Positions 1 to 9,160 of a stretch of DNA of 64,000 bases are shown one piece after another. The position numbers and the translations under genes are program-made. The notes under the pieces were generated by a model, which was given only the letters and a program-made list of their open reading frames with translations, was not told the origin of the DNA and did no database searches. Each line of letters starts with the position of its first letter. Positions within the stretch are counted from its first letter, which is position 1. The stretch is from Osedax symbiont Rs1 (GTDB lineage: Bacteria; Pseudomonadota; Gammaproteobacteria; Pseudomonadales; Balneatricaceae): assembly GCA_000416275.1 (NCBI GenBank), contig ASZJ01000124.1, positions 1,222 to 65,221 on the forward strand, in the 5' to 3' direction.

Positions 1-1
1 T

Positions 2-859
2 CAATCGACATTGAAGACCTATGCAATCGTAGATGCGAGCAAGTTAGAAGTCTTTGATGGCACCCATTTTTTAGACGACCTGCCAAGAAAATCATTATAC
101 ACCGGTGAAGCCGCCCGACTTTATGAGCGCCTAGCCCCTTACATCATTGAATTAGAACCTGATCATGATTTTACTCGGCGTTTGTTTACCCAGGCAGAAA
201 ATGAGGCACAGGAGCCCTGGTACTTTTATCAACAAAGCGCGGCCATTATTATCCGCTCACAGCTAGATATTGACGCGCTGTTTAAGCACTTGCGTAAGTT
301 TACTCGTATTTACAACCCACAAACCGACACTTGGTTACAGTATCATTTTTATGCACCGTATTGGATAGAAGACATGCTGTACTGTATGACAGCGGCTGAG
401 TTAAGCAAGTTCTGGGGCAAGGCAATCGATCATATTATTGCGCTCAAGCCACTGAAAAAAAGTGTCAGTGTGATTAGTGTGAGACAGGGTTTGAGTGAGG
501 TTAAACCGGGTAAGTTAGAGTTGACAGAGCGTTATGAGGAGGCGTTAAAAAGCTGTAAAAGTAATAGATTCATTCAATCTATACAAAACTGGTGTATGGC
601 GAATATAGCGCAACATTGCCCTGTACCTGCGGATAAAATCAGCGACTATATCACTGAAAAAATACAGCTGGCATTTTCCAGCGATCTTAAACTTGAACAA
701 GCTATTTTATATTTTGTCTCCAGTCATTGGTTAATGGAAAAAGAAGACCCAACTTGGGTCGCGATCTATTACGAAAAGCTATGTGATAGCAACGACAGTC
801 AACTGTTAATAACCGAAAAACTATTCGACAAAGTGTTAGAAATTAAGGAGCTAAATTAA
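2..859 (+). CDS. DUF4123 domain protein, T6SS effector adaptor (5' end cut by window edge)
   Basis: The product resembles DUF4123 proteins (Tap/VasW type), chaperones that load a toxin onto the VgrG spike of the type VI secretion system. Family-like features are the opening TYAIVDASKLE, the central WYFYQQSA segment, and a stretch on filling a line of coordinates (LRKFTRIYNPQTDTW then YHFYAPYW). The first possible start is a TTG at 11, but the frame is open to the window edge, so the true start probably lies upstream. The stop is two bases before the next gene, a VasX-like toxin, which is the usual adaptor-cargo arrangement; a vgrG gene would be expected just outside the window. The C-terminal half (after about residue 150) is less conserved and probably binds the cargo. 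The DUF4123 call is by pattern recognition. Confidence 0.8.
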   Translation, partial: QSTLKTYAIVDASKLEVFDGTHFLDDLPRKSLYTGEAARLYERLAPYIIELEPDHDFTRRLFTQAENEAQEPWYFYQQSAAIIIRSQLDIDALFKHLRKFTRIYNPQTDTWLQYHFYAPYWIEDMLYCMTAAELSKFWGKAIDHIIALKPLKKSVSVISVRQGLSEVKPGKLELTERYEEALKSCKSNRFIQSIQNWCMANIAQHCPVPADKISDYITEKIQLAFSSDLKLEQAILYFVSSHWLMEKEDPTWVAIYYEKLCDSNDSQLLITEKLFDKVLEIKELN

Positions 860-860
860 C

Positions 861-3800
861 ATGTCATTAAAAGAAAAAATTTCTAATGTAATGTCTGTAA
901 CGGATGCGACTAGGCTTGAAACACCTTGTGATACAGCTGTTACGCCTATTTATCCAGTGCGTTATGCTTATTCTAATTTCTTGGGTACTAAATTAAGTGA
1001 ATCCAAAAATCCCCCGTCAGTAAGCAAGCTAATGCAAGCGAAAACTATCCATGAAGGTGATGGGTATATTGCGAGGCTGTTACGGCCAGGTTGGATATAT
1101 ATTAAAGAAGAGAGTGCAGGTCATTACTATCTGCATATATTTTCTTATAATAGAAGAAGTGTCGGTAGCGATAAAGTGCAAGAATTGTTTTATAAATATG
1201 AATTCAAAAATAAAACGAATGCACAAGATGGGTTGGTTAGAGATGGCAGTGGTGCTTATGATTTTGCTTGGGTTAGGCGAGATGTTACAAAAATATCTAT
1301 TCTTTATACGGAGCATGAATTAAGTGCAAATTTAATCGATAAATACAACGGCGATAAAAGCTTACGGCTTGAAAAGATGCAGCAGATTGACTTGTCAGCA
1401 CAAGAAAATCGTGACTCTGTTGTTGCAACTCCTGAAAATTTAAAAAAGTTGGTAGAAGACTTCCGTGATCGACAAGAAAGATTATTGGCATTTACATATT
1501 GGGCGCAAGAAAATGATGATCCAAATAAGGTAAATACTAAAGAATCTTTAAGGGCAGCCTCTTTAGACATAGTCACTAATTTAGACACTTATGAACTAGA
1601 TGCCGACAAAATCGCTAAAGGGCTTAAAAAACAATGCTATATAGGCGGAAAGTCACATATTGTGGCGCTTAATGATCCTGTTGGGCGACAAAAAGAAATA
1701 GCGATAGTTCATCAAAAACTCGTTGCATGGGAGAAAAATCATAAATCGAGTAATTTGTACCCTTATACCATTGGTACGTTTATTGAGCAGTTAAATGTAA
1801 ATGATTCAACAAAAAAGTTAGTGGAAAAGAATATTAATAACACTGAATTTAAGCGTTATTGGCAGGAAATGGATGACGCTTTTCAAACATTCAAAAAGCG
1901 CAAGCAAGAATTCTGTAATGCATATCAAGATTTTTTAATGCCCACTAGCGCTGATTTAACCGTTGAAAAAGGGTCTTTAGATAATTATTTTAAGGATTTT
2001 TTTGAACATGATGCCCCCACAGAAGCTGAGAAAAATATTGAGCTGGAAAAAATGCTGGACATTAGTGCTGATATTTTTGAGGGAATGTTATCGAGTACAG
2101 AGGGGAAAAAAGTAATCACCCAATCACTCAATCATTTAGCTGAAGAAGGCGAGATAATAACCAGTAGCAATACTTTATCCGTCATATTACAAACGCTGAG
2201 TAAGCTTGTGACGCATCCGCTCAGCGCCAGTATCAATAATAGTGACAAAATCAATATAGCACAGTCCGCTTTATATACTCTAGATAGGTTTTTGATTCAA
2301 GTGGGTGCGCTCTTTGGCGAAGCGATGGCATGGGCTAAATATGCTGGGGCTAATTCCCGGTTAAATACGAGTGCTTTATCACATACAGCATTAGTGTATA
2401 TGACTGATTTTATGACCCAAGAAATTTATAAGCTTTATGGGGTTAGAAAAAGCGGCGAACTTAAATACACCAGTGAGAGTTTAGCAAAATTATTAGCCGA
2501 TGCTATCGAAGATAACTCTTCCGGTCATCATGGCAAAGCAGATGCTAAGTTTGATAAAGCGGCACGTCAGCTAAAAAACGCCCGCAGTATGCTAGATTTT
2601 AGCAACAGAGCCAACGCACGAGGTTATGAAGGTGTCATTTATGCGTTAGATGCGATTGAAGCGTTAGAGCCTCCTGCCAAGCGTGTTAAAAAAGCCAGCG
2701 GTGTTTTAAAACGTTTTAAAAAGGTAGCAATTATTACTAATAATATATTATTACCCGGGCTATCGATCGTATTCAACATATCAGCTATTGTGCAACTGGC
2801 AAATAGAGGAAACTACGCCAAAGCAGATCCTCTTAACCAAGCAAGTCAGCTAAAAGATGTCATCTCTTTTACGACGGCTATTTCATCCCTTACCGCTGAT
2901 ATATTGTTGTTATCAGATTATGCTATGAAAAGTATAGCCAATGAAGGTATTAAACAATTTGGCCAAAAAATATCTAGCCAAGTGGGTAAGTCATTGATGC
3001 CGCTGGCACAAAAAACGCCCACTTTGGCCAGGTTTTTAGTGGGACAAGTACCGCAAAAATTAATAGCAGTGGCTAATTTAGTGGGCGCGATAGATGCCTT
3101 TTGGGAAACCTACAGATCACTGCAATTAGGTAAGAAGGAAGTGGCAGCAGGGCATGCTTTGGTGGGGCTAGGTTCGCTAATGATTTTTGTCAGTGTTTCC
3201 GCAGGGTTGCTGGAGGCGAGTTCTGCGCTTGCTGCTAGCATCGTTGGAATAGAGTTAGCGGTAATACTGTTTGCCTTAGCCTGTGTAGCTGGCGGTTTTG
3301 CCTTAATATTCTCTTATGATATCTCAAGCTTTGAGCGGTTATTACAGAACTGTTTTTGGGGGAAAGGGGATAAGTATGCTTTTTGGCCTGAGGATGATGA
3401 ACGTCGATCATACTTAGATCGTCTTGAAAAGGCACAGAGAATATTTAAAGACAAAACAGTAAGTAATTATTACCAAATAGAGTTACATGAATTTGTCAAT
3501 AATTTTAGCATGCCCAGTCTTGCAATCACTGGTAATCCTTATCGAGGTGCATATGCTAAGTATGAATTTAAGCTACCCAATTTTCAATTAGAGCGCTCAG
3601 AGCTTAAAATTGAAGCTTTTAAGCCAAAAGGTTTTTTCGGGCCTGATGTTGATCAAACTAATAGTAAGGTGACTAAACTTATCTTTGATGTCGTGGGAGA
3701 AGCACTGCGTAATAAACCAGATAGCCTTTTGCGGTCAGCAAAAGCCAATAAAGGTCTATGGAGTCCCTATAGTGCATCGAAAAAACAAGATGGCGGTTAT

Positions 3801-3971
3801 TTTGAACTTAACAGGGGCATAGCAACCTTAGTGATTTATTTACCTCACGACATAGACATAAAATGGTATTACTTGCCAACCCCTAAAACTGCCGTGCCGT
3901 TACGCTATTTAAAAGATGACGACAGTTTAGGCGATCCAACCCTCGGTTTCATTAATACTAAACTAGCCTAA
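861..3971 (+). CDS. VasX-like T6SS membrane-disrupting effector
   Basis: A 1036-residue protein whose N-terminus matches the VasX N-terminal region of T6SS toxins: PIYPVRYAYSNF near residue 30, then YIARLLRPGWIYI and YYLHIFSYNRR near residues 70-95. The middle (about 180-600) is helical and charged. Hydrophobic segments lie near 625-645, 665-690 and 764-820, the last long enough for two membrane helices. VasX of Vibrio cholerae is a pore-forming effector that dissipates membrane potential, and the same architecture suggests that role here. An AAGGAG sequence at 845-850 sits 10 bases before the ATG. The upstream DUF4123 gene would be its adaptor. No dedicated immunity gene is obvious; the next gene, a multi-pass membrane protein, is the only candidate nearby. 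The toxin class is well supported; pore formation is inferred. Confidence 0.75.
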   Translation: MSLKEKISNVMSVTDATRLETPCDTAVTPIYPVRYAYSNFLGTKLSESKNPPSVSKLMQAKTIHEGDGYIARLLRPGWIYIKEESAGHYYLHIFSYNRRSVGSDKVQELFYKYEFKNKTNAQDGLVRDGSGAYDFAWVRRDVTKISILYTEHELSANLIDKYNGDKSLRLEKMQQIDLSAQENRDSVVATPENLKKLVEDFRDRQERLLAFTYWAQENDDPNKVNTKESLRAASLDIVTNLDTYELDADKIAKGLKKQCYIGGKSHIVALNDPVGRQKEIAIVHQKLVAWEKNHKSSNLYPYTIGTFIEQLNVNDSTKKLVEKNINNTEFKRYWQEMDDAFQTFKKRKQEFCNAYQDFLMPTSADLTVEKGSLDNYFKDFFEHDAPTEAEKNIELEKMLDISADIFEGMLSSTEGKKVITQSLNHLAEEGEIITSSNTLSVILQTLSKLVTHPLSASINNSDKINIAQSALYTLDRFLIQVGALFGEAMAWAKYAGANSRLNTSALSHTALVYMTDFMTQEIYKLYGVRKSGELKYTSESLAKLLADAIEDNSSGHHGKADAKFDKAARQLKNARSMLDFSNRANARGYEGVIYALDAIEALEPPAKRVKKASGVLKRFKKVAIITNNILLPGLSIVFNISAIVQLANRGNYAKADPLNQASQLKDVISFTTAISSLTADILLLSDYAMKSIANEGIKQFGQKISSQVGKSLMPLAQKTPTLARFLVGQVPQKLIAVANLVGAIDAFWETYRSLQLGKKEVAAGHALVGLGSLMIFVSVSAGLLEASSALAASIVGIELAVILFALACVAGGFALIFSYDISSFERLLQNCFWGKGDKYAFWPEDDERRSYLDRLEKAQRIFKDKTVSNYYQIELHEFVNNFSMPSLAITGNPYRGAYAKYEFKLPNFQLERSELKIEAFKPKGFFGPDVDQTNSKVTKLIFDVVGEALRNKPDSLLRSAKANKGLWSPYSASKKQDGGYFELNRGIATLVIYLPHDIDIKWYYLPTPKTAVPLRYLKDDDSLGDPTLGFINTKLA

Positions 3972-3997
3972 TGCGTTTGAAGAGTCGAGAATAAGTC

Positions 3998-5902
3998 ATG
4001 TATATTCGAAAACAGTTTCCAACCCCTGCCGCTGATAAATTCAAAGAATTAAAAGAGTACAGTTTTGATCAGCGTATTTTTAAGTATTTACCGATAGATT
4101 TAATCAATGGTAAGTTGTTTGCAATCCGTGAGTGTAATATAAAATTTAGAAATGCATTTGTAATCCCTTGGGCAATTGCTTGGGTAGTGTTAAGTGGCTT
4201 GTTTATCGATGAGTTTATGACTGATAAAAGGAAAGCTGAAAGTAGCAACTTACATTTTATTGAAGGCAGTAAAGCAGATAATGGAGCTGACTATTTTGAA
4301 TGGCCTGAAAATAAGGATATGAAAAGGCGCTGGGTATTACCATTTGGTAACGACCTAAAGTTATCCTATTATGAATACATAAATAATTTAAGATATGATA
4401 ATCCAAACTTTGCGTTTAAGCGTAAGTTGATGGATATCAGCAAACTAATCATCTTCGGTTTAGGTACACCCTTACTATTAATCTGGGCGATTGGTTTTAG
4501 GCGCCGAGCCTTAGTCTATTTTGATCGTGAGCGGCGTATCGTCTATAGCTGGCGCTTTGGCAAAGTCTATGCTCAGCATTTTGATAAACTGGCGATTATT
4601 GAAAATAAACATGGCTTACACATTGCCTTATGTGGGGCAAATGCCAGTAACTACCAGCACTGGCACCGCTTTATTATTCAGCCAACAGGTAACATCGTTT
4701 ACAACCAGCCGGAAGATAATAAGCCGCTATTGTTGTTGATATCGCGTTTTATGGATCAAGGTCAACACAGTGTGGTAGCACAGGATTATCATCGCAAAAA
4801 AGTGATCAGTTTGTTGCATGATAAACAACCTAAAGATTTTGAGACGACACTTACTGGCATTCTTGATAATCTAGATCGCACCCACGGTGGGCTAGCAGCA
4901 GATTATGGCAAAGCAGAATATGACGTCGCCCTCGCACAATATCGAGAAGCGCTAAAAACCAAATGGTATCGGCCGCGCAACTTACTGTGGTTATCACTAC
5001 CATGTAGCGCATTGCTGATCAGTCTTTTTATAGAACGCTACGCCATCATGTACTCCCTCGCCACCTTAGGCTCACCCACCGATTATCAATTAATTGATGA
5101 TGATAAATTTGTCGCATTTAAAGATGAACGCTGTTTTTTGATTGGCAGTGCAGGCAATGAAGAATGGAAAAAAAATGATGAAGTACGCACCAAGCAATGT
5201 GTCAGTGATTTTGCAATAGGGCGTTACGAAATAACTCAAAAGCAATTTGCTGAATTTTTGAAAAGCAGTGATTATAAAGCAGATAGGGGCGATGAGAAGG
5301 GCAACTGTATGTCATCAATTCACTATAGAAAGCACCCCTATACGTGGTTTTCCCCGGTTTTTCAAGAGGCCTCGTTGCAACAAGATCACCCTGTGTCATG
5401 TATAAATTATTTTGATATAGAGGCTTATATAAAATGGTATAACCTGCAAACAGGAAAAGCCTATCGATTACCGACGGAAGCTGAATGGGAATATGCCGCC
5501 AGAGCAGGTAGCTCAGGTAGCAATCGCTTACCTTTAGAGGATGTTGATGAATGTGATTACTCCAATATAGGTGATATCACCTATAGAGGAAGACCCCCTC
5601 TCAGAGGAGAAAAAACCTGTACAGATGGTTATAAAAACACTTCGCCGGTGGCTAGTTTTAGCGCCAACCCATTTCAGCTATTTGATATGGAAGGGAATGT
5701 TAAAGAATGGACCTGCTCAATCTACACTGAACAATACACAACATCAGCCAACCAATGCATAGCAGTGACAGATTTTTTAGATTATAGAATAGCCCGTGGT
5801 GCCAGCTGGTCAGAAAGTGAATCAAGGTTCGCAATGCGATTCGATATCAGGGTAGGTAAAAAATATCCAGATTTAGGTTTTCGCTTAGCGCGTGATTTAT
5901 AG
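3998..5902 (+). CDS. Membrane protein with C-terminal FGE-sulfatase (SUMF1-like) domain, T6SS cargo locus
   Basis: A 634-residue protein in two parts. The N-terminal part has hydrophobic segments near residues 53-71 and 150-167, then a soluble stretch (RRALVYFDRERRIVYSWRFG) resembling the DUF6708 proteins found in T6SS loci, and a third membrane segment near 329-350. From about residue 385 it is an FGE-sulfatase domain: FAIGRYEITQKQFAEFL, then YRLPTEAEWEYAARAG, FDMEGNVKEW, IARGASW and a terminal LGFRLARDL. Such domains occur in the formylglycine-generating enzyme and in many non-enzymatic lectin-like or scaffold proteins; whether the copper-binding cysteine pair of the true enzyme is present was not settled. 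The gene starts 26 bases after the toxin gene, so it is probably co-transcribed. It could be an immunity protein, an effector modifier or a second cargo. The DUF6708 resemblance is tentative. Confidence 0.65.
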   Translation: MYIRKQFPTPAADKFKELKEYSFDQRIFKYLPIDLINGKLFAIRECNIKFRNAFVIPWAIAWVVLSGLFIDEFMTDKRKAESSNLHFIEGSKADNGADYFEWPENKDMKRRWVLPFGNDLKLSYYEYINNLRYDNPNFAFKRKLMDISKLIIFGLGTPLLLIWAIGFRRRALVYFDRERRIVYSWRFGKVYAQHFDKLAIIENKHGLHIALCGANASNYQHWHRFIIQPTGNIVYNQPEDNKPLLLLISRFMDQGQHSVVAQDYHRKKVISLLHDKQPKDFETTLTGILDNLDRTHGGLAADYGKAEYDVALAQYREALKTKWYRPRNLLWLSLPCSALLISLFIERYAIMYSLATLGSPTDYQLIDDDKFVAFKDERCFLIGSAGNEEWKKNDEVRTKQCVSDFAIGRYEITQKQFAEFLKSSDYKADRGDEKGNCMSSIHYRKHPYTWFSPVFQEASLQQDHPVSCINYFDIEAYIKWYNLQTGKAYRLPTEAEWEYAARAGSSGSNRLPLEDVDECDYSNIGDITYRGRPPLRGEKTCTDGYKNTSPVASFSANPFQLFDMEGNVKEWTCSIYTEQYTTSANQCIAVTDFLDYRIARGASWSESESRFAMRFDIRVGKKYPDLGFRLARDL

Positions 5903-5930
5903 ACATAGGCAGGCTTAATGTGTCGTGATA

Positions 5931-5954
5931 TATAGCGCCTTGGAAGGCGCTATA
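5931..5954 (+). terminator. Perfect stem-loop after the T6SS cargo operon
   Basis: Arms TATAGCGCCTT and AAGGCGCTATA flank a two-base centre, 28 bases after the stop of the FGE-domain gene. There is no run of T after the stem, so it is a weak intrinsic terminator at best, or an mRNA-end-stabilising hairpin. Confidence 0.45.
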
Positions 5955-6108
5955 GCGGGAAACTAAGTATTAGATATAACCAAACTGAACTGTCATTGTT
6001 AGTGATTAATGGATGACCCCATTGATACACCAATATCTAGAACTTCTTGTTCGCACTCAATCTGCGAATCTAGGTTGAAATTTGCCACCCTGTTAGATTT
6101 GAATTATC

Positions 6109-6479
6109 GTAAGCGACCTTAAATCTGCATATTATCAAACGCCAATCATTCGTGCACACACCCTCTAACTATTTATAAACAGGAGAGCAGCATGGAGTCC
6201 ATTCCCCAAGTCCCCTCAAAAACGGGCAGCTGGCAACAGCACATCAATACCTGGAAAAATTCTGGCTTGTCGGGCCCTAAGTTCTGTCAGGTCAATAACC
6301 TAATTTATCATCGCTTTGCTTACTGGCGTAAAAAAATGGCGATCGCTGAGGAGAAAACTCAAGAGGCTGCTCCCATATCTGCTGGGTTTGTTCAAGTTGC
6401 ATATGCTTCCACCGAGGCTGAATATTTACAGTTAACTTTACCTAACGGTTCCAATTGGATCATTTTACAGGTGAATTAA
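6109..6479 (+). mobile_element. IS66-family remnant (left end plus tnpA only)
   Basis: The sequence GTAAGCGACC at 6109 looks like the left terminal repeat of IS66-type elements, which commonly start GTAAGCG. It is followed about 80 bases on by a tnpA-like gene. The usual tnpB and tnpC genes are absent: past the tnpA stop the sequence runs straight into the convergent end of ugpQ. The element was therefore truncated from its right side. It lies between the T6SS cargo genes and the ugp operon, a plausible old junction. Confidence 0.55.
6192..6479 (+). CDS. IS66 family accessory protein TnpA-like
   Basis: A 95-residue protein with the pattern of IS66 TnpA: WQQHINTWKNSGLSGPKF, then FCQVNNLIYHRFAYWRKK, a helix-turn-helix-type region, followed by a variable linker and a short LTLPNG segment. 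An AGGAGA ribosome site precedes the ATG. In intact IS66 elements tnpA is followed by tnpB and the DDE transposase tnpC; neither is here, so the protein is probably a non-functional relic. Confidence 0.65.
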   Translation: MESIPQVPSKTGSWQQHINTWKNSGLSGPKFCQVNNLIYHRFAYWRKKMAIAEEKTQEAAPISAGFVQVAYASTEAEYLQLTLPNGSNWIILQVN

Positions 6480-6523
6480 ATATCTACTATCCCAGTTTAC
6501 AACAGAGCCTCGCATCTTACTCA

Positions 6524-7258
6524 CTAGATATGCAGGGGTTGTTTCTCAAAGCGCTGCGGGTAGTCGGTAAATATAGCATCAATTCCCCAGTTCCAGTGTT
6601 CTGTTACCAGTTCAGGTTGATTGACCGTATAGCAATATACTTCATAGCCAGCTTTTTTAAGAGCCACGACTTGCGCTTGTTGCAAATGTAAATAATGACA
6701 GTGGCAGCTTACCGCTTCTATGCTCTGCATTTGTTGGAGCCAGTTATCAGGAATTTTATCGTAGAGCATACCCCGTTTGAAATGTGGGCTGTTCTGATGG
6801 CAATAGTCTAATGCAGCTTGGTCAAAGCTGGATATTATAAGTTTATCGGTATCTTTCCAGTGCGTGTTGAGGAAGTCTAATACTGGCGCTACTACTTCTT
6901 TAGCTGTGCATTGATAGAGCTTAAACTCTAAATTTAGGCCCATTCCAAGTTCTTGGATTAAAAGAATCGCCTGTTCAATGGTCGCCATTTTTTCGTTCGC
7001 ATACTCCTTTGAAAACCACGAGCCGCAGTCCAGACTTTTGATGCTTTGGGCGTTGAAATTACTGATCGGACCGCTGCTATCAGAACAGCGATCAACACTG
7101 TTATCGTGCCACATAACAATAGTGCCATCACCGCAGGCTACAGCATCAATTTCAACCCATTTAGCACCATTCTTAGCAGCGAGAGAAATGGCTGCTAAGG
7201 TGTTTTCCGGTGCTAAGCTAGAAAGGCCGCGATGGGCAATAATTTTGCAGGTAATCAT
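6524..7258 (-). CDS. ugpQ: Glycerophosphodiester phosphodiesterase
   Basis: A 244-residue cytoplasmic GDPD of the TIM-barrel family, which splits glycerophosphodiesters into sn-glycerol 3-phosphate and an alcohol. Visible motifs are IIAHRG and PENT near the N-terminus, WVEIDA and MWHDNSVDR (metal and acid-base residues), LNLEFK in the middle, and the terminal IDAIFTDYP. The length is normal. It is the last gene of the ugpBAECQ operon and starts four bases after the ugpC stop, as in Escherichia coli, so imported diesters would be cleaved on arrival. Confidence 0.93.
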   Translation of the reverse strand: MITCKIIAHRGLSSLAPENTLAAISLAAKNGAKWVEIDAVACGDGTIVMWHDNSVDRCSDSSGPISNFNAQSIKSLDCGSWFSKEYANEKMATIEQAILLIQELGMGLNLEFKLYQCTAKEVVAPVLDFLNTHWKDTDKLIISSFDQAALDYCHQNSPHFKRGMLYDKIPDNWLQQMQSIEAVSCHCHYLHLQQAQVVALKKAGYEVYCYTVNQPELVTEHWNWGIDAIFTDYPQRFEKQPLHI

Positions 7259-7262
7259 TTTC

Positions 7263-8318
7263 TCAATATATTCTCTGTTGGGTTTGACGGTCGAAGAAGT
7301 ATAACTTCTGTGGATTAAAAGTAATGTTTTTTAGATCGCCAATATTAACTTGTAAATGGCTTTCGCACTGCATAACAATTGGCTGTTCGATGGCATCGCA
7401 ACTAATGTAGAGCAAAATACTGGCACCGAGTTTTTCTATCATAGCGACGCTGCCAGTAATGTCTGGCACCGTAGATTCAGCGAAGTGTTCTGGTCGAATT
7501 CCCAGTACTAGCTCGCCTCTTTGATGGACATTATCAGGGCGACTAAAACGTTGGTTACCTATTTTTAACTGTTGATCGGTAATCTCGCAATCAATAAAAT
7601 TCATCGCGGGAGAACCGATAAAACCGGCGACAAATTGATTTTTAGGATTGTCGTAAATTTCCATAGGTGTACCAATTTGAGCGGCCACTCCGTCATTGAG
7701 TACTACTAATTTATCGGCCATGGTCATCGCTTCAACTTGATCGTGGGTGACATAGATAGTCGTGACGCCTAGCTGTCTTTGTAGAGTTTTGATTTGCATC
7801 CTCATTTGCACGCGAAGCTTGGCGTCTAAATTAGACAACGGCTCATCAAATAAGAAAACTTTAGGCTGGCGAACGATGGCGCGACCCATGGCTACCCGCT
7901 GTCTTTGTCCACCCGACAAGTGGCTGGGGCGACGCTCTAAAAGCTCTTCTATCTGTAATAGTTGTGCGGCTTCCTTTACCCTGGATGCTATTTCCTCCTT
8001 GGGTAGTTTCTTTAATTTTAAACCGTAGGCCATGTTGTCATACACAGACATATGTGGATAGAGTGCATAATTTTGAAACACCATCGCTATTCCGCGATCT
8101 TTAGGTTCAAATTGATTGACCACGACATCATCAATTTTTATAGTGCCTTCAGTAATGCTCTCTAAACCTGCGACCATACGTAATAGAGTGGACTTACCAC
8201 AGCCCGAGGGGCCAACCAGTACCGTGAACTCACCGTCTTTAATATCGAAATCAATACCGTGAATGACCTGGGTATTCTGGTAAGATTTTTTCAGTTGTTG
8301 GATGTTGATCGTTGACAT
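7263..8318 (-). CDS. ugpC: sn-glycerol-3-phosphate ABC transporter ATP-binding protein
   Basis: A 351-residue ABC ATPase of the MalK/UgpC class. It shows Walker A (GPSGCGKST), the signature LSGGQRQRVAMGRA, Walker B (VFLFDEPLSNLD) and the H-loop (TIYVTHDQ), followed by a C-terminal TOBE-type regulatory domain with GIRPEHF. It energises uptake through UgpA and UgpE. In E. coli UgpC the C-terminal domain mediates inhibition by internal phosphate; the same could apply here but cannot be read from the sequence. It begins two bases after ugpE ends. Confidence 0.92.
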   Translation of the reverse strand: MSTINIQQLKKSYQNTQVIHGIDFDIKDGEFTVLVGPSGCGKSTLLRMVAGLESITEGTIKIDDVVVNQFEPKDRGIAMVFQNYALYPHMSVYDNMAYGLKLKKLPKEEIASRVKEAAQLLQIEELLERRPSHLSGGQRQRVAMGRAIVRQPKVFLFDEPLSNLDAKLRVQMRMQIKTLQRQLGVTTIYVTHDQVEAMTMADKLVVLNDGVAAQIGTPMEIYDNPKNQFVAGFIGSPAMNFIDCEITDQQLKIGNQRFSRPDNVHQRGELVLGIRPEHFAESTVPDITGSVAMIEKLGASILLYISCDAIEQPIVMQCESHLQVNIGDLKNITFNPQKLYFFDRQTQQRIY

Positions 8319-8320
8319 AT

Positions 8321-9160
8321 TTACTTCTCCGAATCCGTCAGGCCTTTAACAAAAATCTTTTGCATAAATATAACCACTAAAATAGGGGGTAACATGGCGA
8401 CTAAAGCGGTGAGCATTATTAAATGCCACACCGGCTCACTCTCGCCAGATTCGAGCATTTGCTTGATACTCATTACTACGGTGTACATATCCGGATCGGT
8501 TGTTACCAGTAGCGGCCACAAATATTGGTTCCAGCCATAGATAAACAGAATCACGAACAGTGCGGCAATATTAGTTCTAGACATAGGTATCACCACATCA
8601 AAGAAAAATCGCATTGGGCTGGCGCCATCGATTCTGGACGCTTCCATCAGTTCATCTGGAATGGTCAAAAAAGTTTGTCTAAACATAAACGTGGCAGTTG
8701 CTGAGGCAATTAAAGGCAGGCTTAAACCTAAATAGGAATCCAGCATGTTGAAGTTAGCCACGACTTCATAGGTCGGTAAAATTCTTACCTCGACCGGTAA
8801 CATCAACGTGATGAAAATCATCCAGAAAAAGAACATCCTAAATCTGAAATTGAAGTAGACAATCGCGAAGGCGGAAATAATCGAAATGGTAATTTTACCG
8901 AAGGAGATAAGTAACGCCATAATCAAGCTATTGAATAGCGATAAGTGAATCGGTGCGCCGAAGCTCTTGCCGCTAAATAATTCTTTTAGATTAATCCAAA
9001 ATTGATCGCCAGGCAGTAGGGGCAATGGAACTTGAGTGAGTCTAATAGCGTCGTGACTTGCGGCGACGATCATCACCCAAATGGGAAAGACGATCAAAGC
9101 AACACCAATTATCAATACGCAGTGGCTAATGAAGGTCGTCATAGGTCTATTTTCAATCAT
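8321..9160 (-). CDS. ugpE: sn-glycerol-3-phosphate ABC transporter permease UgpE
   Basis: A 279-residue inner-membrane permease with about six hydrophobic helices and the EAA loop EASRIDGASPMRFFFDVVIP that docks the ATPase. It pairs with UgpA to form the channel. Its ATG overlaps the ugpA stop by one base (TAATG), which suggests translational coupling. The length and the N-terminal membrane anchor are typical of UgpE. Confidence 0.9.
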   Translation of the reverse strand: MIENRPMTTFISHCVLIIGVALIVFPIWVMIVAASHDAIRLTQVPLPLLPGDQFWINLKELFSGKSFGAPIHLSLFNSLIMALLISFGKITISIISAFAIVYFNFRFRMFFFWMIFITLMLPVEVRILPTYEVVANFNMLDSYLGLSLPLIASATATFMFRQTFLTIPDELMEASRIDGASPMRFFFDVVIPMSRTNIAALFVILFIYGWNQYLWPLLVTTDPDMYTVVMSIKQMLESGESEPVWHLIMLTALVAMLPPILVVIFMQKIFVKGLTDSEK

